64,000 nt of DNA. Origin: Bacillus sp. CGMCC 1.16541. GTDB taxonomy: Bacteria > Bacillota > Bacilli > Bacillales > Bacillaceae_H. The stretch spans positions 1 to 64,000 of the forward strand of contig NZ_QFRU01000025.1 in the NCBI RefSeq assembly GCF_003184905.1, read 5' to 3'. Below the pieces are notes generated by a model, which was not told the DNA's origin, did no database searches, and worked only from the letters and a program-made list of their open reading frames with translations. Shown one piece after another: positions 47,559-56,384 of the stretch. The position numbers and the translations under genes are program-made. Within the stretch, counting starts at the first letter, position 1. Every line of letters begins with the position of its first letter.

Positions 47559-47873
47559 TCTTCCTACTTTTCGAATAAACCTTCACCTTCCTCAATCTTC
47601 AACTCCCCTATTGTTTATCCATCTCTGTCTATGGATAAACGTCCTTGTTTTTTCTATAGGTAATTAGCTTATACTTTAAAAACCTTTTGTATATAAAGCA
47701 ATGAATGCTCTATGCGTAAAATTGACACTAGACAGTTACGAAGAAAAACAACCTGTTTATGTGACACAAAGAAACGCCCTTAAATCATTCGAAGGTAGCG
47801 TTTTGTTTTTGGAGGTCTAAATCTAAAACTAGATGACTCCTTTTCTACCTTTACTTTTTAAGATTGTAAAAAA

Positions 47874-48085
47874 GAGGGTGGGACATAACAAAATGATTCC
47901 TTCTCAAAAACGAACAATGCCGTTTCTATCACCGTTAGGTTACAACAACAAGTTCGTTCCATTTCGCTCCATTCCACTATTCTTTTAAACTTGTTTTTCA
48001 AATCAAAAATATCCGAACTATAAAGAGTATATAACTCAAAATAGTTCGGATATCTTATCGACTGAAACATTTATGTCCCAACCTC
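47874..48085 (+). repeat. Structured interspersed repeat, copy B (internal deletion)
   Basis: A 212-bp copy from GAGGGTGGGACATAAC to TTATGTCCCAACCTC. It matches copies A and C but lacks the roughly 100-bp GC-rich core; the deletion joins at the CGCTCCA sequence that flanks this core on both sides in copy C. Contains the CCGAACTAT/ATAGTTCGG arms. It ends two bases past the cstR stop codon. Confidence 0.85.
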
Positions 48086-48087
48086 TT

Positions 48088-48348
48088 TTATCGACTTTTC
48101 ACAAGCAAGCTAATCGCTTCTTCTACAATTTTTGCTGTTTCTTCTCCTGCTTCTTGTCGTTCAAGAATGCACTGTTCAAGGTTAGTCGCCACAATTTGAG
48201 CGATCGTACGGTCCACTGCACTACGAACAGCTGATAATTGAGTGACAACATCTTTGCAGTTTTTATCTTCTTCCATCATGCGTAACACGCCTCGCACTTG
48301 ACCTTCAATTCGTTTTAATCGATTTTTCGTTTGATCTGTATATTCCAT
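48088..48348 (-). CDS. cstR: CsoR-family persulfide sensor (CstR-like)
   Basis: An 86-residue all-helical repressor: RLKRIEGQVRGVLRMMEEDK, NCKDVVTQLSAVRSAVDRTI and IVATNLEQCI, ending EEAISLLVKSR. It has two conserved cysteines (CKDV and EQCI) but no His/Cys copper triad (the residue at the CsoR His position is Asn in TNLEQC), and the end EAISLLVKS is as in staphylococcal CstR. CstR derepresses when persulfides cross-link the two cysteines. ATG 48348 is chosen (AAAGGA eight bases upstream). It overlaps nothing and follows the rhodanese-like gene by a few bases. Confidence 0.82.
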   Translation of the reverse strand: MEYTDQTKNRLKRIEGQVRGVLRMMEEDKNCKDVVTQLSAVRSAVDRTIAQIVATNLEQCILERQEAGEETAKIVEEAISLLVKSR

Positions 48349-48353
48349 CTTTT

Positions 48354-48701
48354 TCATCCTTTCATTTGTAGCTCTTGCGCACACCAGTAACCTTTCACGT
48401 GATACCCGTACTTTTTCAATTGACGAATACTTAAGTTACGCGTAAGCGCATCAGGTACAATTACAACCACTTCTTTTGATGGAATGGCATGATGGTGTCT
48501 CGCTAAATATGGAAGTGGAATGTGTACGGCTTGTTGACAAGGCTCTTTTTTCATCTCATGAAAATGGCGAACATCTACGTATGAAATAGTACGTGATGAA
48601 CAATCTAATGACTGTACTTTTTTAATTCCGTGAACCGGTACATATCGCTTATATAAAACCAACAATAAGAAAGTTGTGATAACTATTAATACAACTATCA
48701 T
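48354..48701 (-). CDS. Membrane-anchored rhodanese-like protein lacking the active-site Cys
   Basis: A 115-residue protein: N-terminal membrane helix (MIVVLIVITTFLLLVLYKRY), then a rhodanese homology domain (VDVRHFHEMKKEPCQQAVHI, PLPYLARHHHAIPSKEVVVI) and a second half NLSIRQLKKYGYHVKGYW. At the place of the catalytic loop (usually CxxGxR) the sequence reads VPDALTRN, so the sulfurtransferase Cys is missing. Other cysteines (LDCSS, EPCQQ, YWCAQ) exist. First gene of a two-gene operon with cstR. Probably a sulfur-binding or regulatory relic; function inferred from context. Confidence 0.68.
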   Translation of the reverse strand: MIVVLIVITTFLLLVLYKRYVPVHGIKKVQSLDCSSRTISYVDVRHFHEMKKEPCQQAVHIPLPYLARHHHAIPSKEVVVIVPDALTRNLSIRQLKKYGYHVKGYWCAQELQMKG

Positions 48702-48724
48702 TGTATCCTCCTAGACCATAAATT

Positions 48725-48740
48725 ATACCCCTACCTGTAT
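48725..48740. promoter_or_regulatory. Candidate CstR operator
   Basis: ATACCC-CTAC-CTGTAT resembles the ATACCC-N4-GGGTAT pattern bound by CsoR/CstR (left arm exact, right arm 4 of 6). It overlaps the minus-strand -10 TATAAT (complement of 48722-48727) of the rhodanese-like/cstR operon. Confidence 0.6.
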
Positions 48741-48788
48741 ATTATCGAATCAAAAGAGTAACTGTCAACAAAAGGATACTCAAATCAA

Positions 48789-49037
48789 TTACATTTCACG
48801 CACCCAAAAGTTAATCTTATTCGTCAGCTCTATTGCTGTCTCTTCACTCACACGTTTAGATAAAGAAGAAACTAAGCGATCTTTACATGTATCCATGTCT
48901 TCTTCATATGAAATAACGGTTGCCCACTCAATATCTGGAATGGCAATTAATGTGTACTCTTCTTTCTTATTTTCATGAACAAATACTTGTTCAATCCACT
49001 TATCCTCAAGACGAATATTAGCTTTACGAATTTTCAT
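48789..49037 (-). CDS. Small acidic protein of unknown function
   Basis: An 82-residue protein from ATG 49037 (AAGGAG ten bases upstream; the longer frame is rejected). It is strand-then-helix: KIRKANIRLEDKWIEQVFVH, YTLIAIPDIEWATVISYEED and a C-terminal helix (RVSEETAIELTNKINFWVRE). No known motif. Monocistronic, cytosolic. Confidence 0.68.
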   Translation of the reverse strand: MKIRKANIRLEDKWIEQVFVHENKKEEYTLIAIPDIEWATVISYEEDMDTCKDRLVSSLSKRVSEETAIELTNKINFWVREM

Positions 49038-49274
49038 ATGTAACAAACTCCTTACTATAATTATCTTTATACGCTTCATCATAATACGTTTTGCACCATT
49101 TGACCATAAATCCACACCATTTTCAGCTAAAAAACACCTTCTCTTTTTTGTCAATTGCTACAGGAATTTTACTATTTTGTGAATTTTTCAAAGTATTCTT
49201 GTTTCCACGTCACTTTTTTATTATGATAAAGATGTAGTTAACGATCTATCTGTTATGGAGGATGATTACATATA

Positions 49275-49403
49275 ATGAATCAACCACGTGTTGAAATAAG
49301 CAAAAAGCGAAAGCAGTTTGTTGAAAAACTAAAGCTTAAAGGAATTAAGATTGAATTAACAAAACCTCGATCACAATTTTCAACTCTTTCTCTTTCCAAA
49401 TAA
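49275..49403 (+). CDS. 42-residue basic peptide
   Basis: ATG 49275 to TAA 49401-49403 encodes a strongly basic peptide (VEISKKRKQFVEKLKLKGIK, IELTKPRSQFSTLSLSK). GGAGG stands 13 bases upstream, a little far. A strong terminator at 49450 supports transcription. The peptide may bind nucleic acid, but no family is recognised. The remainder of 49038-49541 contains no other gene. Confidence 0.5.
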   Translation: MNQPRVEISKKRKQFVEKLKLKGIKIELTKPRSQFSTLSLSK

Positions 49404-49449
49404 CATCTTTTGTCTAACCTCAACTATTCGCCATACAATGAAATTAAAT

Positions 49450-49497
49450 GAAAGCTGTATCAATAGAGAGTTCAGCCCTCATTCGATACAGCTTTTT
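49450..49497. terminator. Bidirectional terminator
   Basis: AAAGCTGTATC pairs with GATACAGCTTTTTG after the basic peptide gene; A-run side serves the hybrid kinase. Confidence 0.8.
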
Positions 49498-49541
49498 GTG
49501 AAACCATTATAACATAGCCACAGAATCGTTAATTTACCCGC

Positions 49542-52313
49542 TTAAACCTCGGTATTAACTGATAAATAACAAGTGCACACCTCGACTAAATACTCAACAT
49601 CAAATGGCTTTTTAATATATTCCGCACATCCTAGCTCTTTTGCTTTTTGAATGGTGGTAGCCATCGCATCAGCACTCACTGCAATGATTGGGATATGTCG
49701 GAACTCTTCATTTCGCTTTAACATCTTAACGATTTCAAACCCTGATCCATCAGGTAAATCTAAATCTAATAAAATTAAATGTGGCGGCGTTTCAAATATA
49801 ACACGTATGCCTTCTTTCACCGTTTTTGCATTCAAAAGCGAAATCGTAGGCATCTGTTTTAACACATGATTCATCAACTCAATGTTACATTCTTTATCTT
49901 CAATATATAAAATGGTTTGATGATTTAATTGCTTAATAGACGCTTGACTATGACTTTGAAGCTTGATTGGTTCACGATAAGTAAACGGTTTGATTTTGTT
50001 ATATGATAAAGTGAATGTACTACCTTTTCCATATGTACTCTCAACATGTACATGCCCGCCCATCGCTTCTGTCATACGTTTTACAAGAGCTAAACCAATT
50101 CCAGTACCTTCACGTTTTCTCCCCGCGTCTTCAAATCTTGTAAACGGAACAAAAATGTCTTCTATATACTCTCTTTTTATCCCCACACCGGTGTCTTGAA
50201 ACACCACTTCTACTTGACCATTTCGGCCATGAAACGACACCATTAGTATCCCTTTTTTTCGATTGTATTTAATGCCGTTTGATAATAAATTTAAAAACAC
50301 TTGCTTAAGACGGGTCGAATCCGCCATAATCATTATTTCTTGTTCCAAAACGTTTTCATCAAAACAAACGTTCACTTCACAATCTAATGCGAATGGTTGA
50401 ATAAGCTTCAACGCTTCTTTTAGCACATCCCCCACATTTACTTGCTCCATCTGAAGTTGTAAATGACCAGACTCAACTCGCGAGAAATCAAGAATATCAT
50501 TAATAAGCGTTAGCAAATGACGACCTGACCGTAAGATTTTTTGGACCTTCTCTCGCTGTGAAGGCAAAAGCGGCTCGCGACGATTTCCTTCGAGTATTTG
50601 CGAAAATCCTAAAATCGAATTTAAAGGTGTCCGAAGCTCATGGCTCATCATTAATAAAAAGTTCATCTTAGCATGATTTGCTTTTTCAGCTTCGTTTTTC
50701 GCTGTTCGTAATGATTCTTCCATCTTCTTTCGCTTTGTAATATCACGGTAAATAAATATATGACCAATTTGCTCCCCATCCATCATAAATGGCGTATAGT
50801 CTTGCTCCACTGTTTTTCCGTTCAGTAAGGCATATTCCATGTTTAGCACTTGTTTCTTCTCAGCAATCACTTTGCTGATTCGACTTTCAAACATCTCATA
50901 ATCGACAAACAGTTTTCTTCCTAAGTTCATCTTTTCTTCAAGTGAAAGAGTAAACAATTCTTCTGAATCGGTCGTTGAACTGAATACATCTTTCATTTGT
51001 TTATTGATAAGTAAAACATCATGATGGATGTTCGATACTTTTACCCCAACAGGGATGTTATTAATAATTGTGTTCACTAACTTATGAGAAGCACGTAGTT
51101 CTTGCTGCTGTTTCTTTTGAGTTGTAATGTCTTTTCCGATTAAATAAAATCCTTCTAGTTCTCCATCGATTAAAATAGGACTAGATACGAGTTCAAAGTG
51201 TAGAATTTCCTTATTTTTCGTTTGCAAGCGTACTTCTGTTTGATTTTTTGCATACGCATTGTTAAAAAATTGGTGCCACGCAACTTGGTCGTCTTGATGC
51301 ACAACTAAATGAAAAAACTGATGCGTTAATTCGTCTAATGAATAACGAAGGATCGTTGTCATTGTTTCATTTACCGAAACCATTTGCCCACTTAAATTTA
51401 AGCGACAGACTAAATGAGGATTAAATGCAAATAAGGATTGGTCCATTTGACGATTTTGCATCAATGCCTTTTCTTTCGCTTTTCTCTCGCTTATATCACG
51501 GCCGATTAATAAAACATGCACTTCTTTTCCAACTTCAATGGTTGTGCCTGTAAATTCGACCGGTACCTTTTTCCCGTTCAATGTTTGACAAACTAACTCC
51601 CCCGTTACAACTCCTCGTTCAATTAACGATGTGACTTGACTTTCTACATAGGGGATATAATCTTGATCGAAAAAGGACAGAAAATCCGTTTGCATTAGTT
51701 GTTCTTTTGTCGCTTCTAATATATGTTCAGCACTTTTATTCGCTTCAATAATGGTGAATGGGTCACTAAGCTTTGTAATCACAATCCCATCGTGGGCTTG
51801 TTCTAATAAGCTTCGAAACAACTTTTCTTTGTCTGCTAACTTCTTTTGTATCCGCCTTTGCTCGGTTACATCTCGAACAATCGCTAGGCCCACATGTTGA
51901 AAGACATTCAATTGAACGACTAAGTCAATTAATCGTTCTTTCCCATTTGGTAATTGCATCAACATTTCTGTTCGTACTTCGCCATCTGTTAATAAAGTTT
52001 TTAAGCTTGCCTTACACTGATTTTGCCATGAAGGTGCAATAAATGTTGTTAAATTCGTTTTTAATATTTCTTCTTCTGTCATATCAAACAGGTCACACAA
52101 CGCTTTATTCACATACAGATATGTAAAGTCATTTCGACTATCAAATAAAATCGTGCCGTCTAATGCCCGATCAAAGATGAAACGAAATCCAAAACGATCC
52201 ATATCACTCAAGGTGTTTCCCTCTCCTTGAAGTTGAAGCTGTTTTTTATATGTATCCCGCTCGTTGCGCAGTTGATCATTTTCTTTTTTTAATCGCTCTA
52301 ATTCTAAAAGCAT
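49542..52313 (-). CDS. Multi-PAS hybrid sensor histidine kinase/response regulator
   Basis: A 923-residue soluble protein. A coiled coil (LLELERLKKENDQLRNERDT) at residues 2-35 precedes four PAS domains at roughly 45-160, 170-285, 295-410 and 425-535 (typical ends: AIVRDVTEQRR, LIGRDISERKA, LIGKDITTQKK, FIYRDITKRKK). HisKA has LMMSHELRTPLNSILGFSQI, HATPase_c has VFLNLLSNGIKYNRKKG and EGTGIGLALVKRMTEAMGGH. The REC domain at about 800-915 has LILLDLDLPDGSGFEIVKML and PIIAVSADAM. ATG 52313 has GAGGAG upstream. No transmembrane segment, so it senses an intracellular cue. Output partner unknown. Confidence 0.93.
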   Translation of the reverse strand: MLLELERLKKENDQLRNERDTYKKQLQLQGEGNTLSDMDRFGFRFIFDRALDGTILFDSRNDFTYLYVNKALCDLFDMTEEEILKTNLTTFIAPSWQNQCKASLKTLLTDGEVRTEMLMQLPNGKERLIDLVVQLNVFQHVGLAIVRDVTEQRRIQKKLADKEKLFRSLLEQAHDGIVITKLSDPFTIIEANKSAEHILEATKEQLMQTDFLSFFDQDYIPYVESQVTSLIERGVVTGELVCQTLNGKKVPVEFTGTTIEVGKEVHVLLIGRDISERKAKEKALMQNRQMDQSLFAFNPHLVCRLNLSGQMVSVNETMTTILRYSLDELTHQFFHLVVHQDDQVAWHQFFNNAYAKNQTEVRLQTKNKEILHFELVSSPILIDGELEGFYLIGKDITTQKKQQQELRASHKLVNTIINNIPVGVKVSNIHHDVLLINKQMKDVFSSTTDSEELFTLSLEEKMNLGRKLFVDYEMFESRISKVIAEKKQVLNMEYALLNGKTVEQDYTPFMMDGEQIGHIFIYRDITKRKKMEESLRTAKNEAEKANHAKMNFLLMMSHELRTPLNSILGFSQILEGNRREPLLPSQREKVQKILRSGRHLLTLINDILDFSRVESGHLQLQMEQVNVGDVLKEALKLIQPFALDCEVNVCFDENVLEQEIMIMADSTRLKQVFLNLLSNGIKYNRKKGILMVSFHGRNGQVEVVFQDTGVGIKREYIEDIFVPFTRFEDAGRKREGTGIGLALVKRMTEAMGGHVHVESTYGKGSTFTLSYNKIKPFTYREPIKLQSHSQASIKQLNHQTILYIEDKECNIELMNHVLKQMPTISLLNAKTVKEGIRVIFETPPHLILLDLDLPDGSGFEIVKMLKRNEEFRHIPIIAVSADAMATTIQKAKELGCAEYIKKPFDVEYLVEVCTCYLSVNTEV

Positions 52314-52386
52314 AATTGCTAACTCCTCATCCCATAATGGCTTTATTTTATAATGAGTTAACAAACCAAACAATAACAATGTTGTA

Positions 52387-52749
52387 TTAAGTTGTAAAAA
52401 AGTATAAACCTAACAACAAAATGAGAAGCACAAGGGACATGGAGATTACAACAACTGAAGTAGAAGCAGAACGAAATGAACCTTCGTTAATATCTGACCG
52501 CTTTTTCATATAATTAAAAGTGGCAAAGAAAATTATAAATACCCCGATAGAAGTAGATGCAATCATCATAAGGACTGTTATATTCTCACTAATAATACTC
52601 CCTTCACCAAAGAAGTTGACATATAAACTAACGGCTAAAAATGCCATCCCTACTACCGAAATTGCCGTTCGAATCCACGCTAAGTACGTTCGCTCATTTG
52701 CTAAATGTTGCTGAATGTACTTCGATTCATCGACTGATTGCTGCTTCAT
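52387..52749 (-). CDS. DUF202 (YidH-like) membrane protein
   Basis: A 120-residue protein with the DUF202 signature LANERTYLAWIRTAISVVGM after a polar N-terminus, then further helices (ISENITVLMMIASTSIGVFI, VVVISMSLVLLILLLGLYFF). Three membrane helices. Function unknown; homologs YidG/YidH are inner-membrane proteins. AGGGAG precedes the ATG. It lies 73 bases before the hybrid kinase on the same strand and could be cotranscribed with it. Confidence 0.88.
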   Translation of the reverse strand: MKQQSVDESKYIQQHLANERTYLAWIRTAISVVGMAFLAVSLYVNFFGEGSIISENITVLMMIASTSIGVFIIFFATFNYMKKRSDINEGSFRSASTSVVVISMSLVLLILLLGLYFFTT

Positions 52750-53055
52750 TTACAATACTCCCTTCTTTTTACACAAACACAACAAACACAACTTATATTT
52801 ATCTTCCCTATTGAACTAAGAAGCATTCTTTGTTTCATCCTCGATTTACAAAAAATGAACACGTTTTTCCTGTTTTAAGCTTCAAATAACTACCTTTAAA
52901 AACAACAACCTTTTAGAGAAACGTAAAGTAAAAAGCCTTAACATTTCTTGAGTAGGAACGTTAAAGCTTTAGAGGATTATTCACTTTCATGTCTCGCCAA
53001 TTATTGTGGCGAGATTGACTCCACTTTGTCATCTAAAGAAGCAAGCAAGGCCTTT
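52750..53055. other. Intergenic spacer with hairpins
   Basis: Contains TCTCGCCA/TGGCGAGA (52992-53014) and AAAAGCCTTAAC/GTTAAAGCTTT (52930-52970); the latter is followed by TTTTTAC on the minus strand and probably terminates the tauE-like gene. No gene seen. Confidence 0.5.
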
Positions 53056-53841
53056 TTAGTGAATGCTTTTTTGAAACAAATCAAACCAAATTTTAAGAGA
53101 TGTGGCCATAATGACAAGTGCTAAAATAACTTGCAGAGACTTGGTTTTTGTTTTTTGACCAACATAAGCCCCTAATGGAGCAGCTATAAGACTTGCCAAA
53201 ACAATCATAAGTGCAGGTAAAAAGAGAACTTGTCCAGTTGAGACTTTTCCAATTGTTACTCCCACCGAAGAAATGCCTGTAATGGCAAGTGAACTCGCAA
53301 TCGTTACTCGTACCGGTATCCCTAACACAGACATCATGATCGGAACAAGTAAAAATGCGCCTCCCGCCCCTACAATACCCCCTCCAATTCCTACAAGAAA
53401 CGAAAGAGAAATAGCAAGTGGCTTTGAAAATGTAAATTGTTCATGATTCGATTGCTGTTTCTTCGGAAGAAATAATAGAAAAGCAGCCATGGTTGCCATA
53501 ATGGCATACACAAAGTTAATGACCTCTTCTTCAATATGAAAAGAAGCTGTGCTACCAATTAAACTTCCTATAAGAACACTTGAGCCCATGAATAAAATGA
53601 GCGGAAGATGCAAATATCCTTGTTTTCGATACGAAAGCGCACCAATGATTGAAGCAGACAATGCTTGTATGGCACCAATACCTGCTACATCATGTGCTTG
53701 AAACATTCCTACGCCTAGCATAGAAGGAACGAACAGCAAAAGCGGATATAAAATGACAGAGCCGCCAATTCCAAGCATGCCTGCTAAAAATGAGCCAATA
53801 AAACCAATACCAAATATCGTGATAAGTAAATCAAGTTCCAT
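53056..53841 (-). CDS. TauE/SafE-family anion exporter
   Basis: A 261-residue permease with about eight helices and the two TauE repeats: GFIGSFLAGMLGIGGSVILY (residues 11-30) and VGIGGGIVGAGGAFLLVPIM near 140. GGTGATGGC precedes ATG 53841; a longer frame is rejected. Family members export sulfite, sulfoacetate or related organosulfonates. In cst-type sulfur operons such a protein sits beside cstR; here it is about 5 kb from cstR, so a link is only suggestive. Confidence 0.87.
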   Translation of the reverse strand: MELDLLITIFGIGFIGSFLAGMLGIGGSVILYPLLLFVPSMLGVGMFQAHDVAGIGAIQALSASIIGALSYRKQGYLHLPLILFMGSSVLIGSLIGSTASFHIEEEVINFVYAIMATMAAFLLFLPKKQQSNHEQFTFSKPLAISLSFLVGIGGGIVGAGGAFLLVPIMMSVLGIPVRVTIASSLAITGISSVGVTIGKVSTGQVLFLPALMIVLASLIAAPLGAYVGQKTKTKSLQVILALVIMATSLKIWFDLFQKSIH

Positions 53842-54048
53842 GCCATCACCTACTACCTTGCACTTCTTTTTTGTATTGTGCAAGTTATGATTCTTCCTTA
53901 TGTATCTAAACACATTACATTTTGATTACAATCTTAGTGTAACATGTATTCATTAAGAAATTGTTAAACAAAATCAAATAAGAAAGTTCTTATTATTCTT
54001 TCTTTTTATGATAAGATAGAAAGAAATGTCAGTAGGTGGGGTATCCAA

Positions 54049-54621
54049 ATGTTTGAGCTTAAAATTAATGAAGATATTACATTAAAGCTTGTCGAACAAC
54101 ACGATGCTGCTTTATTAATACAATTGATTGATGAATCTAGAACGTACTTACGTAAATGGCTACCATGGGTGGATAGCACGCAACAAGCATCTGACTACGA
54201 CGACATCATTCCTCAATGGTACAATCAGTACTTAGATAACCAAGGATTTCAAGCGATTATTTTGTATCAAAACAAAGTCGCTGGAATGGTTGGCTTCCAC
54301 GGCATTAATTGGGCCAATCAAAATACAAGTATAGGATATTGGATAGGAGAACGCTTTCAAAATAAAGGAATTATGACAAAAGCAGTAATTGGCTGCCTTG
54401 CTTATGCATTTGATACGTTAGGATTACATCGAGTGGAGATTCGTTGCGGCATGGAAAATGTAAAAAGTCGTGCGATCCCAGAACGACTCGGCTTTACCTA
54501 TGAAGGCACCGCACGTGATGGAGAGTATCTTTATGATCATTATCATGACTTAGCAGTTTATAGTCTCCTCTCACATGAATGGGACACACTTCAGCTAAAG
54601 AATGCTATCACTTCTTCTTAA
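54049..54621 (+). CDS. RimL-type acetyltransferase (YdaF-like)
   Basis: A 190-residue GNAT: RTYLRKWLPWVDSTQQASDY (the 'LRKWLPWVD' motif of YdaF/RimL), VGFHGINWANQNTSIGYWIG, acetyl-CoA loop ERFQNKGIMTKAV, HRVEIRCGMENVKSRAIPER and LGFTYEGTARDGEYLYDHYH. B. subtilis YdaF is a similar protein. The target may be ribosomal L7/L12 or another amine. Start ATG 54049 with GTAGGTGGGG upstream. Monocistronic. Confidence 0.9.
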   Translation: MFELKINEDITLKLVEQHDAALLIQLIDESRTYLRKWLPWVDSTQQASDYDDIIPQWYNQYLDNQGFQAIILYQNKVAGMVGFHGINWANQNTSIGYWIGERFQNKGIMTKAVIGCLAYAFDTLGLHRVEIRCGMENVKSRAIPERLGFTYEGTARDGEYLYDHYHDLAVYSLLSHEWDTLQLKNAITSS

Positions 54622-54646
54622 GGGCTAGGATTCCTGCCCTTTTTTA
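54619..54646 (+). terminator. Terminator of the acetyltransferase gene
   Basis: AAGGGC pairs with GCCCTT (loop TAGGATTCCT) followed by TTTTTTA. Confidence 0.82.
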
Positions 54647-55360
54647 TTGTCCCTCTTCATCCCAATCCTCATCATCTAACAAAATAATACCTGCATGGGG
54701 GTCAATAACGGGGGTATACGCTTTTAAAAATTGATGAAGGTGAGTGGCGAGCTCCGTTAACTGTTGAACGTGAGAAGCTTCTTCTTGTTCGGAAAGTCGC
54801 TCTGATTTAAAAATGAGCTCGTAGTTTGGGTGTTCAATGCTAATCATATAAAGTCCACCTTCTAACACATAAAAACACAATTTCGGACCTGTACGACTAT
54901 ATGATATGTACATATCCATATGGTAGTCATGTTTACCTTGAGATACTTTTACACCACCATTTTGCTTGTCAATCCACTGACCAATATCTTGCATCAATGA
55001 CCAACCAAAATGTTCAATCTTCAGCTCTTCGGTTTCTCCATCCAAGCTCCCATGATAAATCGCATCTTTTAACGTTAGCCACTCAGACCAAAAAAACGCT
55101 TTTTGAAAAAGGGACGGTGCCGTTGTTGATTGAATGGTCGGTCCATAATGATGAAATGAAATTTTCTCGTAAAATCCACTCTCTTCAAATTCCCAATAAT
55201 ACGTTAACGTTGCATCTGGTTTCACGACAAAAGAAGCGAGCGGAACAATTGCATATGCTCGTTGGTCACCTGTTTGCACTTCGTGAGCAAGTGGAGGCAT
55301 GTTGTTTTGTTTTCTGAATGCCAAAAATTCACTCCATGTAAATCGATGAAAAATCGCCAT
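54644..55360 (-). CDS. Protein of unknown function
   Basis: A 238-residue soluble protein from ATG 55360 (AAGGAGGG upstream). It is rich in aromatic and charged residues: FHRFTWSEFLAFRKQNNMPP, YYWEFEESGFYEKISFHHYG, KAFFWSEWLTLKDAIYHGSL and an acidic C-terminus GIILLDDEDWDEEGQ. Several stretches look like beta strands carrying Tyr/Trp. No known domain is recognised. It converges with the acetyltransferase gene. Confidence 0.65.
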   Translation of the reverse strand: MAIFHRFTWSEFLAFRKQNNMPPLAHEVQTGDQRAYAIVPLASFVVKPDATLTYYWEFEESGFYEKISFHHYGPTIQSTTAPSLFQKAFFWSEWLTLKDAIYHGSLDGETEELKIEHFGWSLMQDIGQWIDKQNGGVKVSQGKHDYHMDMYISYSRTGPKLCFYVLEGGLYMISIEHPNYELIFKSERLSEQEEASHVQQLTELATHLHQFLKAYTPVIDPHAGIILLDDEDWDEEGQ

Positions 55361-55595
55361 ACGTATTCCCTCCTTTTTCACCTATCACTACGATATTAAC
55401 GTAGGACACCATTTAGAAGTTAAGACACGCTAAACAATGTGTTTGAGGCGGTTTCCTTTACCTTTTTACTCGATAAACAAGTTGTAAGAACGCATAGAAT
55501 TCCACTGACGGTTACTTGCTTTCACTTGTCTCTTTTTCCCCTCTGCTTGAATATACATATGAAACAATCATATTGTATGTTTAGGAGTGTTTAAG

Positions 55596-56030
55596 TTGTT
55601 TTCATTACATGTCATGCATTTTTTAGTCCCCATTTTATTCTTTCTTTACCTCTTGCTCATTGATTGCTTTGATCTTTATCCTTGGAATGACCTCGATCGA
55701 AAAAGCAAGTGTTCTCATCGGTTAGATTTGTTCATTTACTACGTACCAACAGCTCTGGTGATTGCTTGCCATTATACCCGCTTCGACACCGCTTTAATAT
55801 GGGCTTTCACGCTTACATGGTTTATGTTTCTCTTTTATGTGCTCACTTGGTGGGTTCCGTACTTGTTTGGTGCCTCTGCATCAAGAAAAAGAGCGTTCAC
55901 TTATCAATATGGGCGGACATCACGCGTTTTACCAGCGATAAAAGATCATCCTATACCTGATAATCAACATATTTGGGTTGGGATATGGCTTGTGTTGATG
56001 CTTGTGACTCAATGGTTTACGATGAAGTGA
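55596..56030 (+). CDS. Integral membrane protein of unknown function
   Basis: A 144-residue protein with four hydrophobic segments (HFLVPILFFLYLLLIDCFDL, IYYVPTALVIACHYTRF, LTWFMFLFYVLTWWVPYLFG, WVGIWLVLMLVTQWFTM) and a cytosolic loop (SASRKRAFTYQYGRTSRVLP). Start TTG 55596 is preferred because TAGGAG lies eight bases upstream. It may be a family of Bacillaceae membrane proteins of unknown role. Followed by repeat copy C. Confidence 0.65.
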   Translation: MFSLHVMHFLVPILFFLYLLLIDCFDLYPWNDLDRKSKCSHRLDLFIYYVPTALVIACHYTRFDTALIWAFTLTWFMFLFYVLTWWVPYLFGASASRKRAFTYQYGRTSRVLPAIKDHPIPDNQHIWVGIWLVLMLVTQWFTMK

Positions 56031-56067
56031 ATGAGCCTCTTCTAGGTGAGATTTCCACTAAAAAACG

Positions 56068-56381
56068 GAGGTGGGACATAACGAAATGATTCCTTCTCCA
56101 AAACGAACAATGACGTTTCTATCATGGTTAGGTTACAACAACAAGTTCGTTCCATTGCGCTCCAGCCACCCGCTTTCCGGGGGGAGGAACCTGAGTCTCC
56201 TCGTTCCTACGGGGCCTCAGCCTTTCCTCTATTTCTCGTAGGAGTCGAGTGTCCTACGCTCCATTTCATTATTCTTTTAAACTTGTTTTTCCAACCAATA
56301 AAAATATCCGAACTATCAAAAGTATTCAACCCAAAATAGTTCGGATATCCTACCAACTGAAACACTTATGTTCCAGCCTCT
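56068..56381 (+). repeat. Structured interspersed repeat, copy C (full length)
   Basis: A 314-bp copy from GAGGTGGGACATAAC to ATGTTCCAGCCTC, with flanking imperfect terminal inverted repeats, internal GC-rich core (CGCTTTCCGGGGGGAGG... near 56173) and CCGAACTAT/ATAGTTCGG arms. It ends 4 bases from the penicillin acylase stop codon, in a convergent spacer. Confidence 0.88.
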
Positions 56382-56384
56382 TTT

